Below are positions 22,109-29,629 of a stretch of 64,000 bases of DNA, one piece after another. The notes under the pieces were generated by a model that searched no databases, was not told the origin of the DNA, and saw only the letters and a list, made by a program, of their open reading frames with translations. Each line of letters begins with the position of its first letter. Within the stretch, counting starts at the first letter, position 1. Made by a program: the position numbers and the translations under genes. Source of the stretch: Pseudomonadota bacterium (lineage in GTDB: Bacteria > Pseudomonadota > Gammaproteobacteria > Steroidobacterales > Steroidobacteraceae). The stretch lies in the NCBI GenBank assembly GCA_963205255.1, contig CAUJIK010000063.1, positions 1 to 64,000 on the forward strand, read 5' to 3'.

Positions 22109-22816
22109 ATGCAGTTCCTGCGTTCACTGGTGTTCACCGCTTTCTTCCTGGTGTTCACCTTTCTCTATGCCATCTTCTTCGCGGTGGTCAGCGTGTTCCT
22201 CCCGCTGCGCCTGCGGTTCGCGCTGGCGCGGAACTGGTCGCGGCAGCTGCTGGCCGCGCTGCGCGCCATCGTGGGCCTGGGCTACACCGTCGAAGGCGTC
22301 GAGAACCTGCCCGCAGGCGCGCACGTCGCGCTGATGAAGCATTCGTCGAGCTGGGAGACCTTCGCCCAGGCCGCCATCCTGCCTCCCCAGGCCTGGGTGC
22401 TGAAGCGCGAGCTGACCTGGATTCCCTTCGTCGGCTGGGGCCTGAAGCAGCTGCACGCCATCGCCATCAATCGCGGCGCTGGCGGTGCGGCGGTGCGCCA
22501 CCTGATCGAGCAGGGCAGGGAGCGTCTGGATAAAGACGGCCTGTGGATCGTCGTGTTCCCCGAAGGAACACGCATGCCGCCGGGGCAGACCAGGCGCTAT
22601 GGAGTAGGGGGCGCGGCGGTGGCCGGGGCGACCGGCCGGCTGATCGTACCGGTGGCGCACAATGCGGGATATTTCTGGCCGCGGCGCGGCCTGATGAAGC
22701 GGCCGGGCACCATCCGCGTGGTGATCGGACCGCCCATCCAGACCGCGGGGCGCGATCCCCGCGACGTCAACGAAGAAGCACAGCGCTTCATCGAAGCACA
22801 CTCCGGTCCGCCGTGA
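22109..22816 (+). CDS. plsC: 1-acylglycerol-3-phosphate O-acyltransferase (PlsC family)
   Basis: Membrane acyltransferase making phosphatidic acid from lysophosphatidate, 235 residues. A hydrophobic N-terminal segment (about 7-33) is followed by the catalytic motif. That motif reads KHSSSWET, so HX4D appears as HX4E, as in a known subgroup. The substrate-binding motif VFPEGTRM follows near residue 148. Start at the ATG giving MQFLRSLVF. Its gene converges with the DUF481 gene. Confidence 0.88.
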   Translation: MQFLRSLVFTAFFLVFTFLYAIFFAVVSVFLPLRLRFALARNWSRQLLAALRAIVGLGYTVEGVENLPAGAHVALMKHSSSWETFAQAAILPPQAWVLKRELTWIPFVGWGLKQLHAIAINRGAGGAAVRHLIEQGRERLDKDGLWIVVFPEGTRMPPGQTRRYGVGGAAVAGATGRLIVPVAHNAGYFWPRRGLMKRPGTIRVVIGPPIQTAGRDPRDVNEEAQRFIEAHSGPP

Positions 22817-22826
22817 CCGGATGCGC

Positions 22827-22846
22827 GGGCGGCAGGACCGCCGCCC
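22827..22846. terminator. Hairpin between convergent plsC and DUF481 genes
   Basis: Seven-base arms GGGCGGC and GCCGCCC surround a six-base loop in the 55-base gap between two convergent stop codons. No T-run follows, so it is only a candidate bidirectional terminator. Confidence 0.4.
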
Positions 22847-22871
22847 ACGCTTGCATCACATCAGCCCGCGA

Positions 22872-23624
22872 TCACTTCACTTCGTAGACGAGGTTCAGCG
22901 TCGTGAGCGTGTCGGTCTTCTTGAAGCCCGGCGGCGGATCGGTGTTGTGCCGCACGGCCAGCGCCACAGCCAGCGCCAGGCTGTCCGACATCTTCACGGC
23001 CACGCCGATTTCGTTCTGCAGGAAGGTGTTTCCCGACGCCGCCTCGAAACCGAATTTGTCGAAGACGGTGGTGGTATCGGTGAGCTTGTTGGAATAGTCG
23101 AAACCGCCGATCAGCGCCGCGGCGCTGTCACGGTCGCCAAGGATGAGCGCCAGTGTGTCCGGATCGATCGTGTCACGCGTCTCGTACACCTTGTAACCGA
23201 CGCCGACCTGGCCGGAGAACTTCACATTGTCGGTGTCGATGAACTTGCGGCCGACCCCCGTGGACAGCACGGCCTGGTATTCGAAGCCGCTGAAGCGGTC
23301 ATCTTCATAGCGCGCGCCGCCGAACCAGAAGTCGCGCGGATTGAACTGGTAGCGCGTCTCGCCGAACAGCTCGAAGCGCTGCCCCGTGGTGCCGACGTCG
23401 TCTGCGATGTAGTTGCCCGCGAAGCCCACGGAATGCTCCCAGGCCTCCACCTTCTTGCCGATGACCAGCTTGGCATTGCCGCTCTTGGTGTCGGTATTGC
23501 CGCTGGCGACGGCGAGACCGGCTTCACCCTTGCCGCTCCACTGCGCGAATGCGGGAAATACGGGCAGCAGCAGCGCGAGCGCAGCCACCGTCTTGAGAAC
23601 GCGGGAATTCCGCCTGGATGACAT
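22872..23624 (-). CDS. DUF481 family outer-membrane protein
   Basis: About 250 residues with a signal peptide ending near PAFAQWSG. Alternating beta strands follow, such as GKGEAGLAVASGNTDTKSGN, the usual first strand of DUF481 barrels. It ends TLTTLNLVYEVK, consistent with a C-terminal membrane strand. The family is of unknown function and is presumed to form a small outer-membrane barrel. Start set at the ATG giving MSSRRNSRV; a start six codons upstream is possible. Confidence 0.85.
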   Translation of the reverse strand: MSSRRNSRVLKTVAALALLLPVFPAFAQWSGKGEAGLAVASGNTDTKSGNAKLVIGKKVEAWEHSVGFAGNYIADDVGTTGQRFELFGETRYQFNPRDFWFGGARYEDDRFSGFEYQAVLSTGVGRKFIDTDNVKFSGQVGVGYKVYETRDTIDPDTLALILGDRDSAAALIGGFDYSNKLTDTTTVFDKFGFEAASGNTFLQNEIGVAVKMSDSLALAVALAVRHNTDPPPGFKKTDTLTTLNLVYEVK

Positions 23625-23731
23625 CTGAGGACTCCTCTGCAAATGACAGCCCCGCGCTTCATGACGCGAGGGGCGCGGAGCATACCAGCCCTCAGGGGAT
23701 TTCCTGCGTTATGTCGCAATACAACGACGGG

Positions 23732-24244
23732 TCAGCGGCGTCGACGCATCGACCGCCACAGCAGCAGGGTCTGCAACAGCCGGGCCCAGGGAATGGGCAG
23801 AGAGCCGAGCGAGGCCACCCACTGCATGGTGCGGCTGCGCGGATGGAAGCCGCCGAAGGAAGAACCTTCCGGTCCTTCACCGGTGATGCGGTCGGTGAAC
23901 TGCCGGGCGCGCTGCTGCAGCTCGGCGAGCCGCTCCTGCGCCGCGCGCAGATCCGGATCATCCACCGGCCGCAGCAACAGCCACACACCCACGCCGCCGG
24001 CAATCAGATAGAGGCCCGCGACGCCGAGCAGCACTGGCCAGCGCCAGGGAGTGTCCCACGCGGCGGCCACCGAGCCCAGGGTCAGGATCAGCAGCCCGGT
24101 GGCAAGCCCGATCACCGCGACCAGGATGCCGATGGCGCGACGCTGCGCCACCCGCAGGGAACCACGCAGCAGCGCCGTCGGCAGATCCACGCCCGGATCG
24201 TCCGGCGGACCGGCCGGCGCCCGCGCGGACGGCTCGTCGTTCAT
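23732..24244 (-). CDS. Holin-superfamily-III-like (YqjE-type) membrane protein
   Basis: A 170-residue protein with two membrane helices (about 35-60 and 70-92). An amphipathic helix ([20 protein letters not shown]) and a basic end RSMRRRR follow. Such proteins are called phage holin family but are chromosomal partners of ElaB/YqjD-type proteins, as here. Its ATG overlaps the stop of the DUF883 gene. The function is unknown, perhaps in envelope or ribosome-membrane association under stress. Confidence 0.75.
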   Translation of the reverse strand: MNDEPSARAPAGPPDDPGVDLPTALLRGSLRVAQRRAIGILVAVIGLATGLLILTLGSVAAAWDTPWRWPVLLGVAGLYLIAGGVGVWLLLRPVDDPDLRAAQERLAELQQRARQFTDRITGEGPEGSSFGGFHPRSRTMQWVASLGSLPIPWARLLQTLLLWRSMRRRR

Positions 24245-24546
24245 TTGCGCGCGACCAGCACACCCATGGCAACGCCCACCAGGCCGGCGGCGAGAATGAA
24301 ATGCCACGGCTTCTCGCGGGCCATCGTGTCGGCGCGATCCAGCGCCGTGTCCGCCTGCGCCAGAAGCTCGCGCGCCGTGTCCTTGGCATCGGACTGAATG
24401 TGGTCCACGCGCTCGCGGAAGTCGCGCTTGAGTTCATCCAGACGCTGGGAATCGACACCGGTGGAAGAGCGCGCAAGCTCCACCACATCGTCGAGGAATG
24501 CGGACAGTTCATCCTGCACCGCAGCCTTGGCCTTCCTGGTGTTCAT
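24241..24546 (-). CDS. DUF883 (ElaB/YqjD/YgaM) family protein
   Basis: A 101-residue protein with a long charged helical region (about 5-75). A single C-terminal membrane helix ([20 protein letters not shown]) completes it. Known members are stationary-phase inner-membrane proteins that bind ribosomes through the N-terminal part. It is coupled by ATGA overlap to the holin-like gene and lies 12 bases after the BON lipoprotein gene. Confidence 0.88.
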   Translation of the reverse strand: MNTRKAKAAVQDELSAFLDDVVELARSSTGVDSQRLDELKRDFRERVDHIQSDAKDTARELLAQADTALDRADTMAREKPWHFILAAGLVGVAMGVLVARK

Positions 24547-24558
24547 CGATGCACCTCC

Positions 24559-24870
24559 TCAGTTCTTCTTCACTTCGATACGGTTGTTGACACTCTTCAC
24601 GCCGTCGACGCCGCGCACAACCCGGACGGCGCGCGCCCGCTCGGCGGAATTGCTGGCATACCCGCTCAAGGTAACGCGCCCGTTCTTCACGTCGACGTTG
24701 ACGTCGAGCGCATCCACATTGTCCGATGCTACCAGATCGGCCTTGATCTTGGTCGTGAGGGCCACATCGTCGACATACTGCGACGGCGTGGATTCACCCC
24801 GCAACACATTGCAGCCCGAAAGGCCGGTTATCAGCAACGCGCTGGCAATGACGGAAAAGTGCTTGTTCAT
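24559..24870 (-). CDS. BON-domain lipoprotein
   Basis: A 103-residue exported lipoprotein: signal peptide with lipobox LSGC (Cys20), then one BON domain (about 34-100; [31 protein letters not shown]). BON proteins bind membranes or phospholipid and are often induced by osmotic stress. It is first in the BON-DUF883-holin operon, divergent from DUF1328 across a 219-base gap. Confidence 0.9.
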   Translation of the reverse strand: MNKHFSVIASALLITGLSGCNVLRGESTPSQYVDDVALTTKIKADLVASDNVDALDVNVDVKNGRVTLSGYASNSAERARAVRVVRGVDGVKSVNNRIEVKKN

Positions 24871-24962
24871 GTTCCTGCCCTCTGGTTGCGGCGGGCTGCC
24901 GCAATGAAAACCAGCATCGCCCAGGGTGGGTTCCGGCGCAGCTCACGCTTTCCGCGGCAGCG

Positions 24963-24980
24963 TGTAGGAAAGCTCCGGCC
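24963..24980. promoter_or_regulatory. Half-conserved copy of the TGTAGGA repeat
   Basis: TGTAGGA is followed four bases later by TCCGGCC, so one arm of the TGTAGGA-N4-TCCTACA element seen at 25299 is kept and the other is half conserved. It lies in the divergent gap between the BON operon and the DUF1328 gene. This 24871-25089 gap holds no gene I can support. Confidence 0.35.
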
Positions 24981-25089
24981 GCTGTTCCGGCAAGTGGGAC
25001 AGCGCTTACAGCAGCTTGCCAGCATCGCCGACGGCTGCGCTCATGTGCGCATGGAAAGCTGGATTCCCAGCGTCATCGGAGAATTGGCC

Positions 25090-25254
25090 ATGCTTCACTA
25101 TGCCGTTGTCTTCTTCATCATCGCGCTGATCGCGGCATTGTTCGGGTTCACGGGGATTGCCGCCGGCGCGGCCGGCATCGCAAAAATCCTGTTCATCGTG
25201 TTCCTGGTCATGGCGCTGGCTACGTTCATACTCAACGTCATACGCAAGACATGA
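25090..25254 (+). CDS. DUF1328 (YtjA-like) small membrane protein
   Basis: A 54-residue protein made of two hydrophobic helices ([20 protein letters not shown] and [18 protein letters not shown]), which is the whole DUF1328 fold. Members are small inner-membrane proteins often linked to stress. The ATG giving MLHYAVVFF is used, although a longer frame exists upstream. It lies 118 bases before the response regulator gene, with a clear inverted repeat between them. Confidence 0.88.
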   Translation: MLHYAVVFFIIALIAALFGFTGIAAGAAGIAKILFIVFLVMALATFILNVIRKT

Positions 25255-25295
25255 CGTTTGTCACAGTATGATCCGCCCCGGAGCGCTGGGCTGAA

Positions 25296-25319
25296 CCGTG
25301 TAGGAACTCTCCTACACGG
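25296..25319. promoter_or_regulatory. Inverted repeat, likely regulator binding site
   Basis: Ten-base perfect arms CCGTGTAGGA and TCCTACACGG are separated by ACTC. The core is TGTAG-N8-CTACA. The same core with the same spacing occurs at 29612-29629. The layout resembles the GacA/UvrY box TGTAAG-N6-CTTACA recognised by NarL/FixJ-family regulators. It lies 57-74 bases before the start of a NarL-type regulator gene, suggesting autoregulation. It could also act as the terminator of DUF1328. Confidence 0.6.
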
Positions 25320-25372
25320 CCTTTGGGCATTGCCAGTTGCCTGCACTTCACCGCATGGCGCAGGATTCCACC

Positions 25373-26002
25373 ATGCATTCCGTACTCATCGCCGATGATC
25401 ACCCCATTGTGCGCGCGGGCCTGCGCCAGTTCCTGGAGACAGACCCGCATGTGCGTCACCTTGCTGAAGCCGCCTCCGGGCAGGAGGTCATGGATGCATT
25501 GCGCGACGAGCGCTTCGACCTCCTGATCCTCGACATCAACATGCCCGATCGCGGCGGTCTCGACATCCTGCGCCATGTGCAGACGGCCCATCCCGGCATA
25601 CGCGTGCTGATCGTGAGCGGTTATCCGGAGAGGCAGTATGCGGTGAACGTGCTGAAGGCCGGCGCGGCGGGTTACCTGCAGAAGGAAGCGGCGGCCGAAG
25701 AGCTGCTGCGCGCCGTGCACATGGTGCTGGCCGGGCGACGCTATGTCAGCAGCACACTGGCGGAACAGCTGGCCAGCGAGCTGGGCCATGACCATGACCA
25801 GCCGGCCCACGCCGCGCTTTCGGAGCGCGAGTTCCAGATCTTCTGCAAGCTTGCGACCGGCGACGCGGTTTCCGCCATAGCCAAGGAACTGTTCCTCAGC
25901 GTCAAGACGGTTTCCACCTACCGCACCCGCATCCTCGAGAAGATGGGCTTTCGCTCCAATGCCGACATCACCGCCTATGCATTGCGCAATGGACTGGTCT
26001 GA
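25373..26002 (+). CDS. NarL/LuxR-family response regulator
   Basis: Two-component transcription factor of 209 residues. The receiver (1-120) has the acidic pair DD near the start, phospho-Asp54 in LLILDINMPDRGG, and Lys in YLQKEA. A LuxR helix-turn-helix follows at about 145-205 (SEREFQIFCKLATGD, IAKELFLSVKTVSTYRTRI). Its partner is probably the CHASE3 kinase encoded convergently 1.4 kb away. Start at the ATG giving MHSVLIADD; an alternative lies six codons upstream. Confidence 0.92.
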   Translation: MHSVLIADDHPIVRAGLRQFLETDPHVRHLAEAASGQEVMDALRDERFDLLILDINMPDRGGLDILRHVQTAHPGIRVLIVSGYPERQYAVNVLKAGAAGYLQKEAAAEELLRAVHMVLAGRRYVSSTLAEQLASELGHDHDQPAHAALSEREFQIFCKLATGDAVSAIAKELFLSVKTVSTYRTRILEKMGFRSNADITAYALRNGLV

Positions 26003-26012
26003 AGAGTCCCGG

Positions 26013-26378
26013 ATGAAGGCGCTGAAGGTACTGCTGGTGGAGGATTCACCGCGCATCGCGGGCATGCTGCGCGACCTGCTGGAAGCGGAATCCGGCATCA
26101 GCGACATCCACATCGTGCCCGACCAGCAGGATGCGATCACGCAGGTCCGGCAGACCACCTACGACCTGATGATCCTCGATCTGCAGCTGCGCAGCGGCAC
26201 CGGCTTCGGAGTGCTGGAAGCACTGGGTGACGAGCATCCGCTCACAGTCGTGCTGACCAACCATGCGCTGCCGGAGTACCGCCGCAGGGCCGGGGAACTG
26301 GGCGCGGAATATTTTCTCGACAAGTCCAAGGATCTCGAGCAGCTGCAATCCATCATCCAGCGGCTGCAGATGGATTGA
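26013..26378 (+). CDS. Single-domain response regulator (receiver only)
   Basis: A stand-alone receiver of about 121 residues with the acidic pair in VLLVEDSPRI, phospho-Asp56 in LMILDLQLRSG, Thr in VVLTNHA, and Lys in YFLDKSKD. It lacks an output domain and may act by protein contact or as a phosphate sink. It follows the NarL-type regulator by 10 bases and may share its kinase. Its 3' end overlaps the 3' end of the opposing diguanylate cyclase gene by 26 bases. Confidence 0.88.
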   Translation: MKALKVLLVEDSPRIAGMLRDLLEAESGISDIHIVPDQQDAITQVRQTTYDLMILDLQLRSGTGFGVLEALGDEHPLTVVLTNHALPEYRRRAGELGAEYFLDKSKDLEQLQSIIQRLQMD

Positions 26379-27333
26379 GCGGCAGGTTGAAGCCGCGGCG
26401 CGGCGCGGTCGCCACACGGAAGGCATTCTTGCCGCCCGCCTTGGCCTGGTACATGGCAAGGTCGGCGATCTCCAGCGCATCGCTGCCCTGGATTTCCAGC
26501 GGCCGATAGCAGCAGGCTCCGATGCTGGCCGGACAGGAATAGCGTCGCTCGCCCAGCTCATAGGCGGGCCGCAGGACATCGAGCAGGCGGCCGCAGAATG
26601 ATTCGGTGGCGAGGCGCGCCGCAAGCGGCGCATTGGAGAGGTTCTCGTGCAGCACGACGAACTCGTCGCCGCCCCACCGCGCCAGCAGATGATCGTCATC
26701 CAGGTGGGCGCGGATCCTGCGTGCGCACTGCCTGAGCAGCTGGTCACCCTGACGATGACCAGCTTCATCGTTCACCTGTTTGAAGCCATCCAGGTCGATG
26801 AACATGATGGCGTGATGGCTGGTTGCATCGAGGGCACGTCCGGCAGCCAGCCGTTCCTCGATGCCGGCGCGATTCAGCACGCCTGTCAGCGCATCGGTAT
26901 GAGCGCGGCTGAGCAGATGATCGATGAGCTGCGCTGTCTGCAGGTGGGAGCGCAGCACGCAGCCCAGACCCATGACCTTCCCCTCGGGGTCGTCGAGGCG
27001 GGAGAGCACCAGCGACACCGGCAAGGGCTCGCCATCGATTCGCAGCCGCAGGGTGATGAGTTCCATCGACCCGCCGTTCTGCAATACCTGCTGGATGAGC
27101 TGTTCGTGTTCGTGCAACCGGTCGCGAGGCACCAGCAGCGCCACATTGCGACCGATCACTTCGCCGCGCCGATATCCCAGCAGCTGCTCCGCGGCCTTGT
27201 TCCAAGTGACGATCTCGCCAGAGACTGTCCAGGAGATCACGGCGTCACCCATGTTCTCCAGCAGCGTTTCCAGAAACTGTCCTCCCGGCATGCCCTCTCC
27301 CGCGGTAACGGCGCGTGCCTGAGAAACAAGCAT
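26353..27333 (-). CDS. PAS-GGDEF diguanylate cyclase
   Basis: Predicted cyclic-di-GMP synthase of 326 residues. A PAS domain (about 18-135; MGDAVISWTVSGEIVTWNKA) precedes a GGDEF domain (about 140-310). The intact active site RWGGDEFVVLHENL and the metal-binding FIDLDGFKQVND are both present. No I-site RxxD is obvious just before GGDEF, so product inhibition may be absent. It has no membrane segment. It is last in the Crp/Fnr-kinase-cyclase operon, 84 bases after the kinase. Confidence 0.9.
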   Translation of the reverse strand: MLVSQARAVTAGEGMPGGQFLETLLENMGDAVISWTVSGEIVTWNKAAEQLLGYRRGEVIGRNVALLVPRDRLHEHEQLIQQVLQNGGSMELITLRLRIDGEPLPVSLVLSRLDDPEGKVMGLGCVLRSHLQTAQLIDHLLSRAHTDALTGVLNRAGIEERLAAGRALDATSHHAIMFIDLDGFKQVNDEAGHRQGDQLLRQCARRIRAHLDDDHLLARWGGDEFVVLHENLSNAPLAARLATESFCGRLLDVLRPAYELGERRYSCPASIGACCYRPLEIQGSDALEIADLAMYQAKAGGKNAFRVATAPRRGFNLPLNPSAAAG

Positions 27334-27417
27334 GGCCTGAGGGAGAAGAGGCCGACAGTCTCCCCGCCGCCCGAAGCCGCGTAGGACGATGCCGACAGGA
27401 ACTAGCTAGACGGCAAA

Positions 27418-28758
27418 CTACGCCGGGTGGTAGCTGACTAGCGTGAGCGTGCCGCCGCCCGGCGCGGCCTCCCATGCAATGGCGCCGCCCACCGCTGCCA
27501 TGCGGAAACGCATCTGCTTGAGCCCATGCGAGCCGCTGCGTTTCAGGGCATCCGGAGGCAGGCCGATGCCATCGTCACGGATGGTGATGTCCACACCGCC
27601 GGCAAGCATGGTGATCATGATGGTGGCCCTGGCGGCCTTTGCATGTCGCAGCATGTTGGTCAGCGTTTCCTGCACCACGCGGAAGATGGCGATGGACACG
27701 TCGGCAGGCAATTTCGCTTCCTCACGGGGCGCATCGAACTCGATCTGAACGCCGCTCGTGGTGGCCGCCTCGCCGGCCAGCCAGCGCAGCGCCGCAAACA
27801 GACCGAGGTTGTCCAGCAATGTCGGGCGCAGGCTCTCGATGACGCGCCGTTTCAGGTCGATGCCGGCATCGATCGAATCCCCCAGCCGCTGCGCGCGCGC
27901 CGTCGCGCCTTCTTCGGGAGGCAGCAATTTCTTCAGCGCCGCAAGATCCAGCTTCATCGCCACCAGCAGGCCGCCCAGCTCATCGTGCAATTCGCGCGAC
28001 AGAGCGGATTTCTCCATTTCGCCCACGCGCAGCAGCTGCGCGGACAGCTGCGCCAGTTCCGCGGTGCGCGCGCGCACCTGGCTGTCCAGCTCAGCGGCGA
28101 TCCACGCGCGTCGCGAGATCTCGCGCGACAGCAGCAGACCCACGAGCACGATGGTCAGCAGCGTGAACAGTGACATTGCCGCGCCGATGACGGTGCTGGT
28201 GATCACCGAGTCGTTCCATTTCTGGATGGCGCTGCCCAGCCGCGCCCGCCGCTGCGCGTGCAGGCGGTCAGCCGCTTCGCGGATCTCGCGCATGTAGTTG
28301 AGGCCCGCATCGGAGTTGAGCACCGACAATGCCGTGCCCAGCCTGCCCGAGCGGCGCATGGCAATGGTGGAGTTCATCTCCTTCAGCTTCTTGGAGAAAC
28401 TCTGCTCGATCACGTCCAGCTCGGCCACTTCGGTATCCGACAGGCTGAGCTTGCGCTTCTCGAGCGCGGCGATTCTCTCGCTGGCGGTTTTTACCGCCGA
28501 ATCGAATGGCTCGATATAGGCTTCATGGCCGGTGATGATGTAGCCGCGCTGGGCGCTCTCGGCCTCATAGCTGGCATTGAGCAATTCGGTCAGGTCCACC
28601 AGAAAGGACTGTTCGTCGTTGACCGAGCGCACCAGATCCACCGTCTCGGAGCGGCGCACCTCGGTGACGAAGAAAGCCGTGACCACCAGCGCGACAGAGG
28701 CGAGAACTGGCCACAGCACGTATCTGCGGTTGAAGCCGTGGCGGATGAGCCTCTTCAT
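27418..28758 (-). CDS. CHASE3-domain histidine kinase, NarX-like (HisKA_3)
   Basis: Membrane sensor kinase of 446 residues. One helix lies at about 14-33, and a periplasmic CHASE3 domain at about 38-175 (YEAESAQRGYIITGHEAYIE). A second helix (about 188-210) is followed by the dimerisation region with the phospho-His in SRELHDELGGLLVAMKLDL. The HATPase domain has VVQETLTNMLRHAKA, RDDGIGLP and GSHGLKQMRFR. HisKA_3 kinases pair with NarL-type regulators, here probably the one at 25.4 kb. It lies 37 bases after the Crp/Fnr gene. Confidence 0.92.
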   Translation of the reverse strand: MKRLIRHGFNRRYVLWPVLASVALVVTAFFVTEVRRSETVDLVRSVNDEQSFLVDLTELLNASYEAESAQRGYIITGHEAYIEPFDSAVKTASERIAALEKRKLSLSDTEVAELDVIEQSFSKKLKEMNSTIAMRRSGRLGTALSVLNSDAGLNYMREIREAADRLHAQRRARLGSAIQKWNDSVITSTVIGAAMSLFTLLTIVLVGLLLSREISRRAWIAAELDSQVRARTAELAQLSAQLLRVGEMEKSALSRELHDELGGLLVAMKLDLAALKKLLPPEEGATARAQRLGDSIDAGIDLKRRVIESLRPTLLDNLGLFAALRWLAGEAATTSGVQIEFDAPREEAKLPADVSIAIFRVVQETLTNMLRHAKAARATIMITMLAGGVDITIRDDGIGLPPDALKRSGSHGLKQMRFRMAAVGGAIAWEAAPGGGTLTLVSYHPA

Positions 28759-28795
28759 GCCGCGAGGCTACCACGCATGCAGATCGCGAAGCTGG

Positions 28796-29551
28796 CTAGA
28801 TCAGAGGACGCTCGCGCAGGGGCCGGGCATAGTAGTCGGCAAGCCGGCTTATGGCTTCGGGACGCTTCAGTGCGAGCATGCCGTTCGAGATCGCGAAATG
28901 CCCGGATGTGCGCAGCCGATGCAATGTCTTGTTGGTATGCACCAGCGACAGGCCCAGTGCGTCGGCCATGTGCTGCTGCGTGACCGGAAAGGGAACCCGG
29001 CCATCGGGATGTTGCAGGCCCACCGAGCAGGCGCGCTTGTACAGATGAATGAGCAGCATGGCTATGCGCTGCATGGCCGTGCGCTGTCCTACCGAGACGA
29101 GATTCTCGTCGACGATGAGTTCCTCGTGCGCCGCGATCCAGGTCACGTCGTAACCCAGCGAGGGATGATGCGTGTACAGCTCGCGGAGGCGGGCGGCGGG
29201 AAACCGGCACAGACGCGCCGTGGTGAGCAATTCGACGCCATGGGAGGAATGCGCGCCGAGCCTTTCCTGCAACCCGATGAAATCCCCCGGCAGAAGAAAG
29301 TTGAGAATCTGCCGGGCGCCGGATGACAGCGTGCGGAAGCGGAATGCCCAGCCTTCCAGCAACGTGTGCAGCTGGCCGATGTTCACGCCTTCCCGGCTCA
29401 GCACGGCGCCCGCACCCAGCACGATATCGCCGCTCTTGAGTTGCTGAATGAATGCGATCTCCTCGGGCGTGTTGGCAGAGAAGGCGCCCACACGCCGCAG
29501 CGGACACTGGGCGCAGGGAACAGAAGCCGGCGTTGCGTATTTTCGTGGCAT
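28796..29551 (-). CDS. Crp/Fnr-family transcriptional regulator
   Basis: A 251-residue regulator. The cyclic-nucleotide-binding-like domain spans about 20-145 (LKSGDIVLGAGAVLSREG, FLLPGDFIGLQERLG). A long helix and a Crp-type helix-turn-helix follow (about 175-235; PVTQQHMADALGLSLVHTNK). An N-terminal PCAQC matches the first two Cys of FNR, but the third spaced Cys is replaced by Gly, so a 4Fe-4S cluster is doubtful. It is the first gene of the operon with the kinase and cyclase. It is preceded by the inverted repeat at 29612. Start at the ATG giving MPRKYATPA. Confidence 0.9.
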   Translation of the reverse strand: MPRKYATPASVPCAQCPLRRVGAFSANTPEEIAFIQQLKSGDIVLGAGAVLSREGVNIGQLHTLLEGWAFRFRTLSSGARQILNFLLPGDFIGLQERLGAHSSHGVELLTTARLCRFPAARLRELYTHHPSLGYDVTWIAAHEELIVDENLVSVGQRTAMQRIAMLLIHLYKRACSVGLQHPDGRVPFPVTQQHMADALGLSLVHTNKTLHRLRTSGHFAISNGMLALKRPEAISRLADYYARPLRERPLI

Positions 29552-29611
29552 AGTGACCGTCACTCTATGTCTTTTGACATACCGGCCGCGTTTCGGCGTT
29601 GCCTCACTTCT

Positions 29612-29629
29612 TGTAGACCGTTTCCTACA
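29612..29629. promoter_or_regulatory. Second TGTAG-N8-CTACA operator-like repeat
   Basis: TGTAG, eight bases, CTACA: the same core and spacing as at 25299-25316. It lies 61-78 bases upstream of the Crp/Fnr start and overlaps the hrpA stop codon. The matching distance to the two start codons supports a shared regulator, most simply the NarL-type protein encoded at 25.4 kb. Confidence 0.55.

Noticed and set aside
23732..24244. Possible prophage signal from a holin-like protein
   Set aside because: No phage structural, integrase or lysis genes are nearby; the protein belongs to the chromosomal YqjE-type group next to DUF883.
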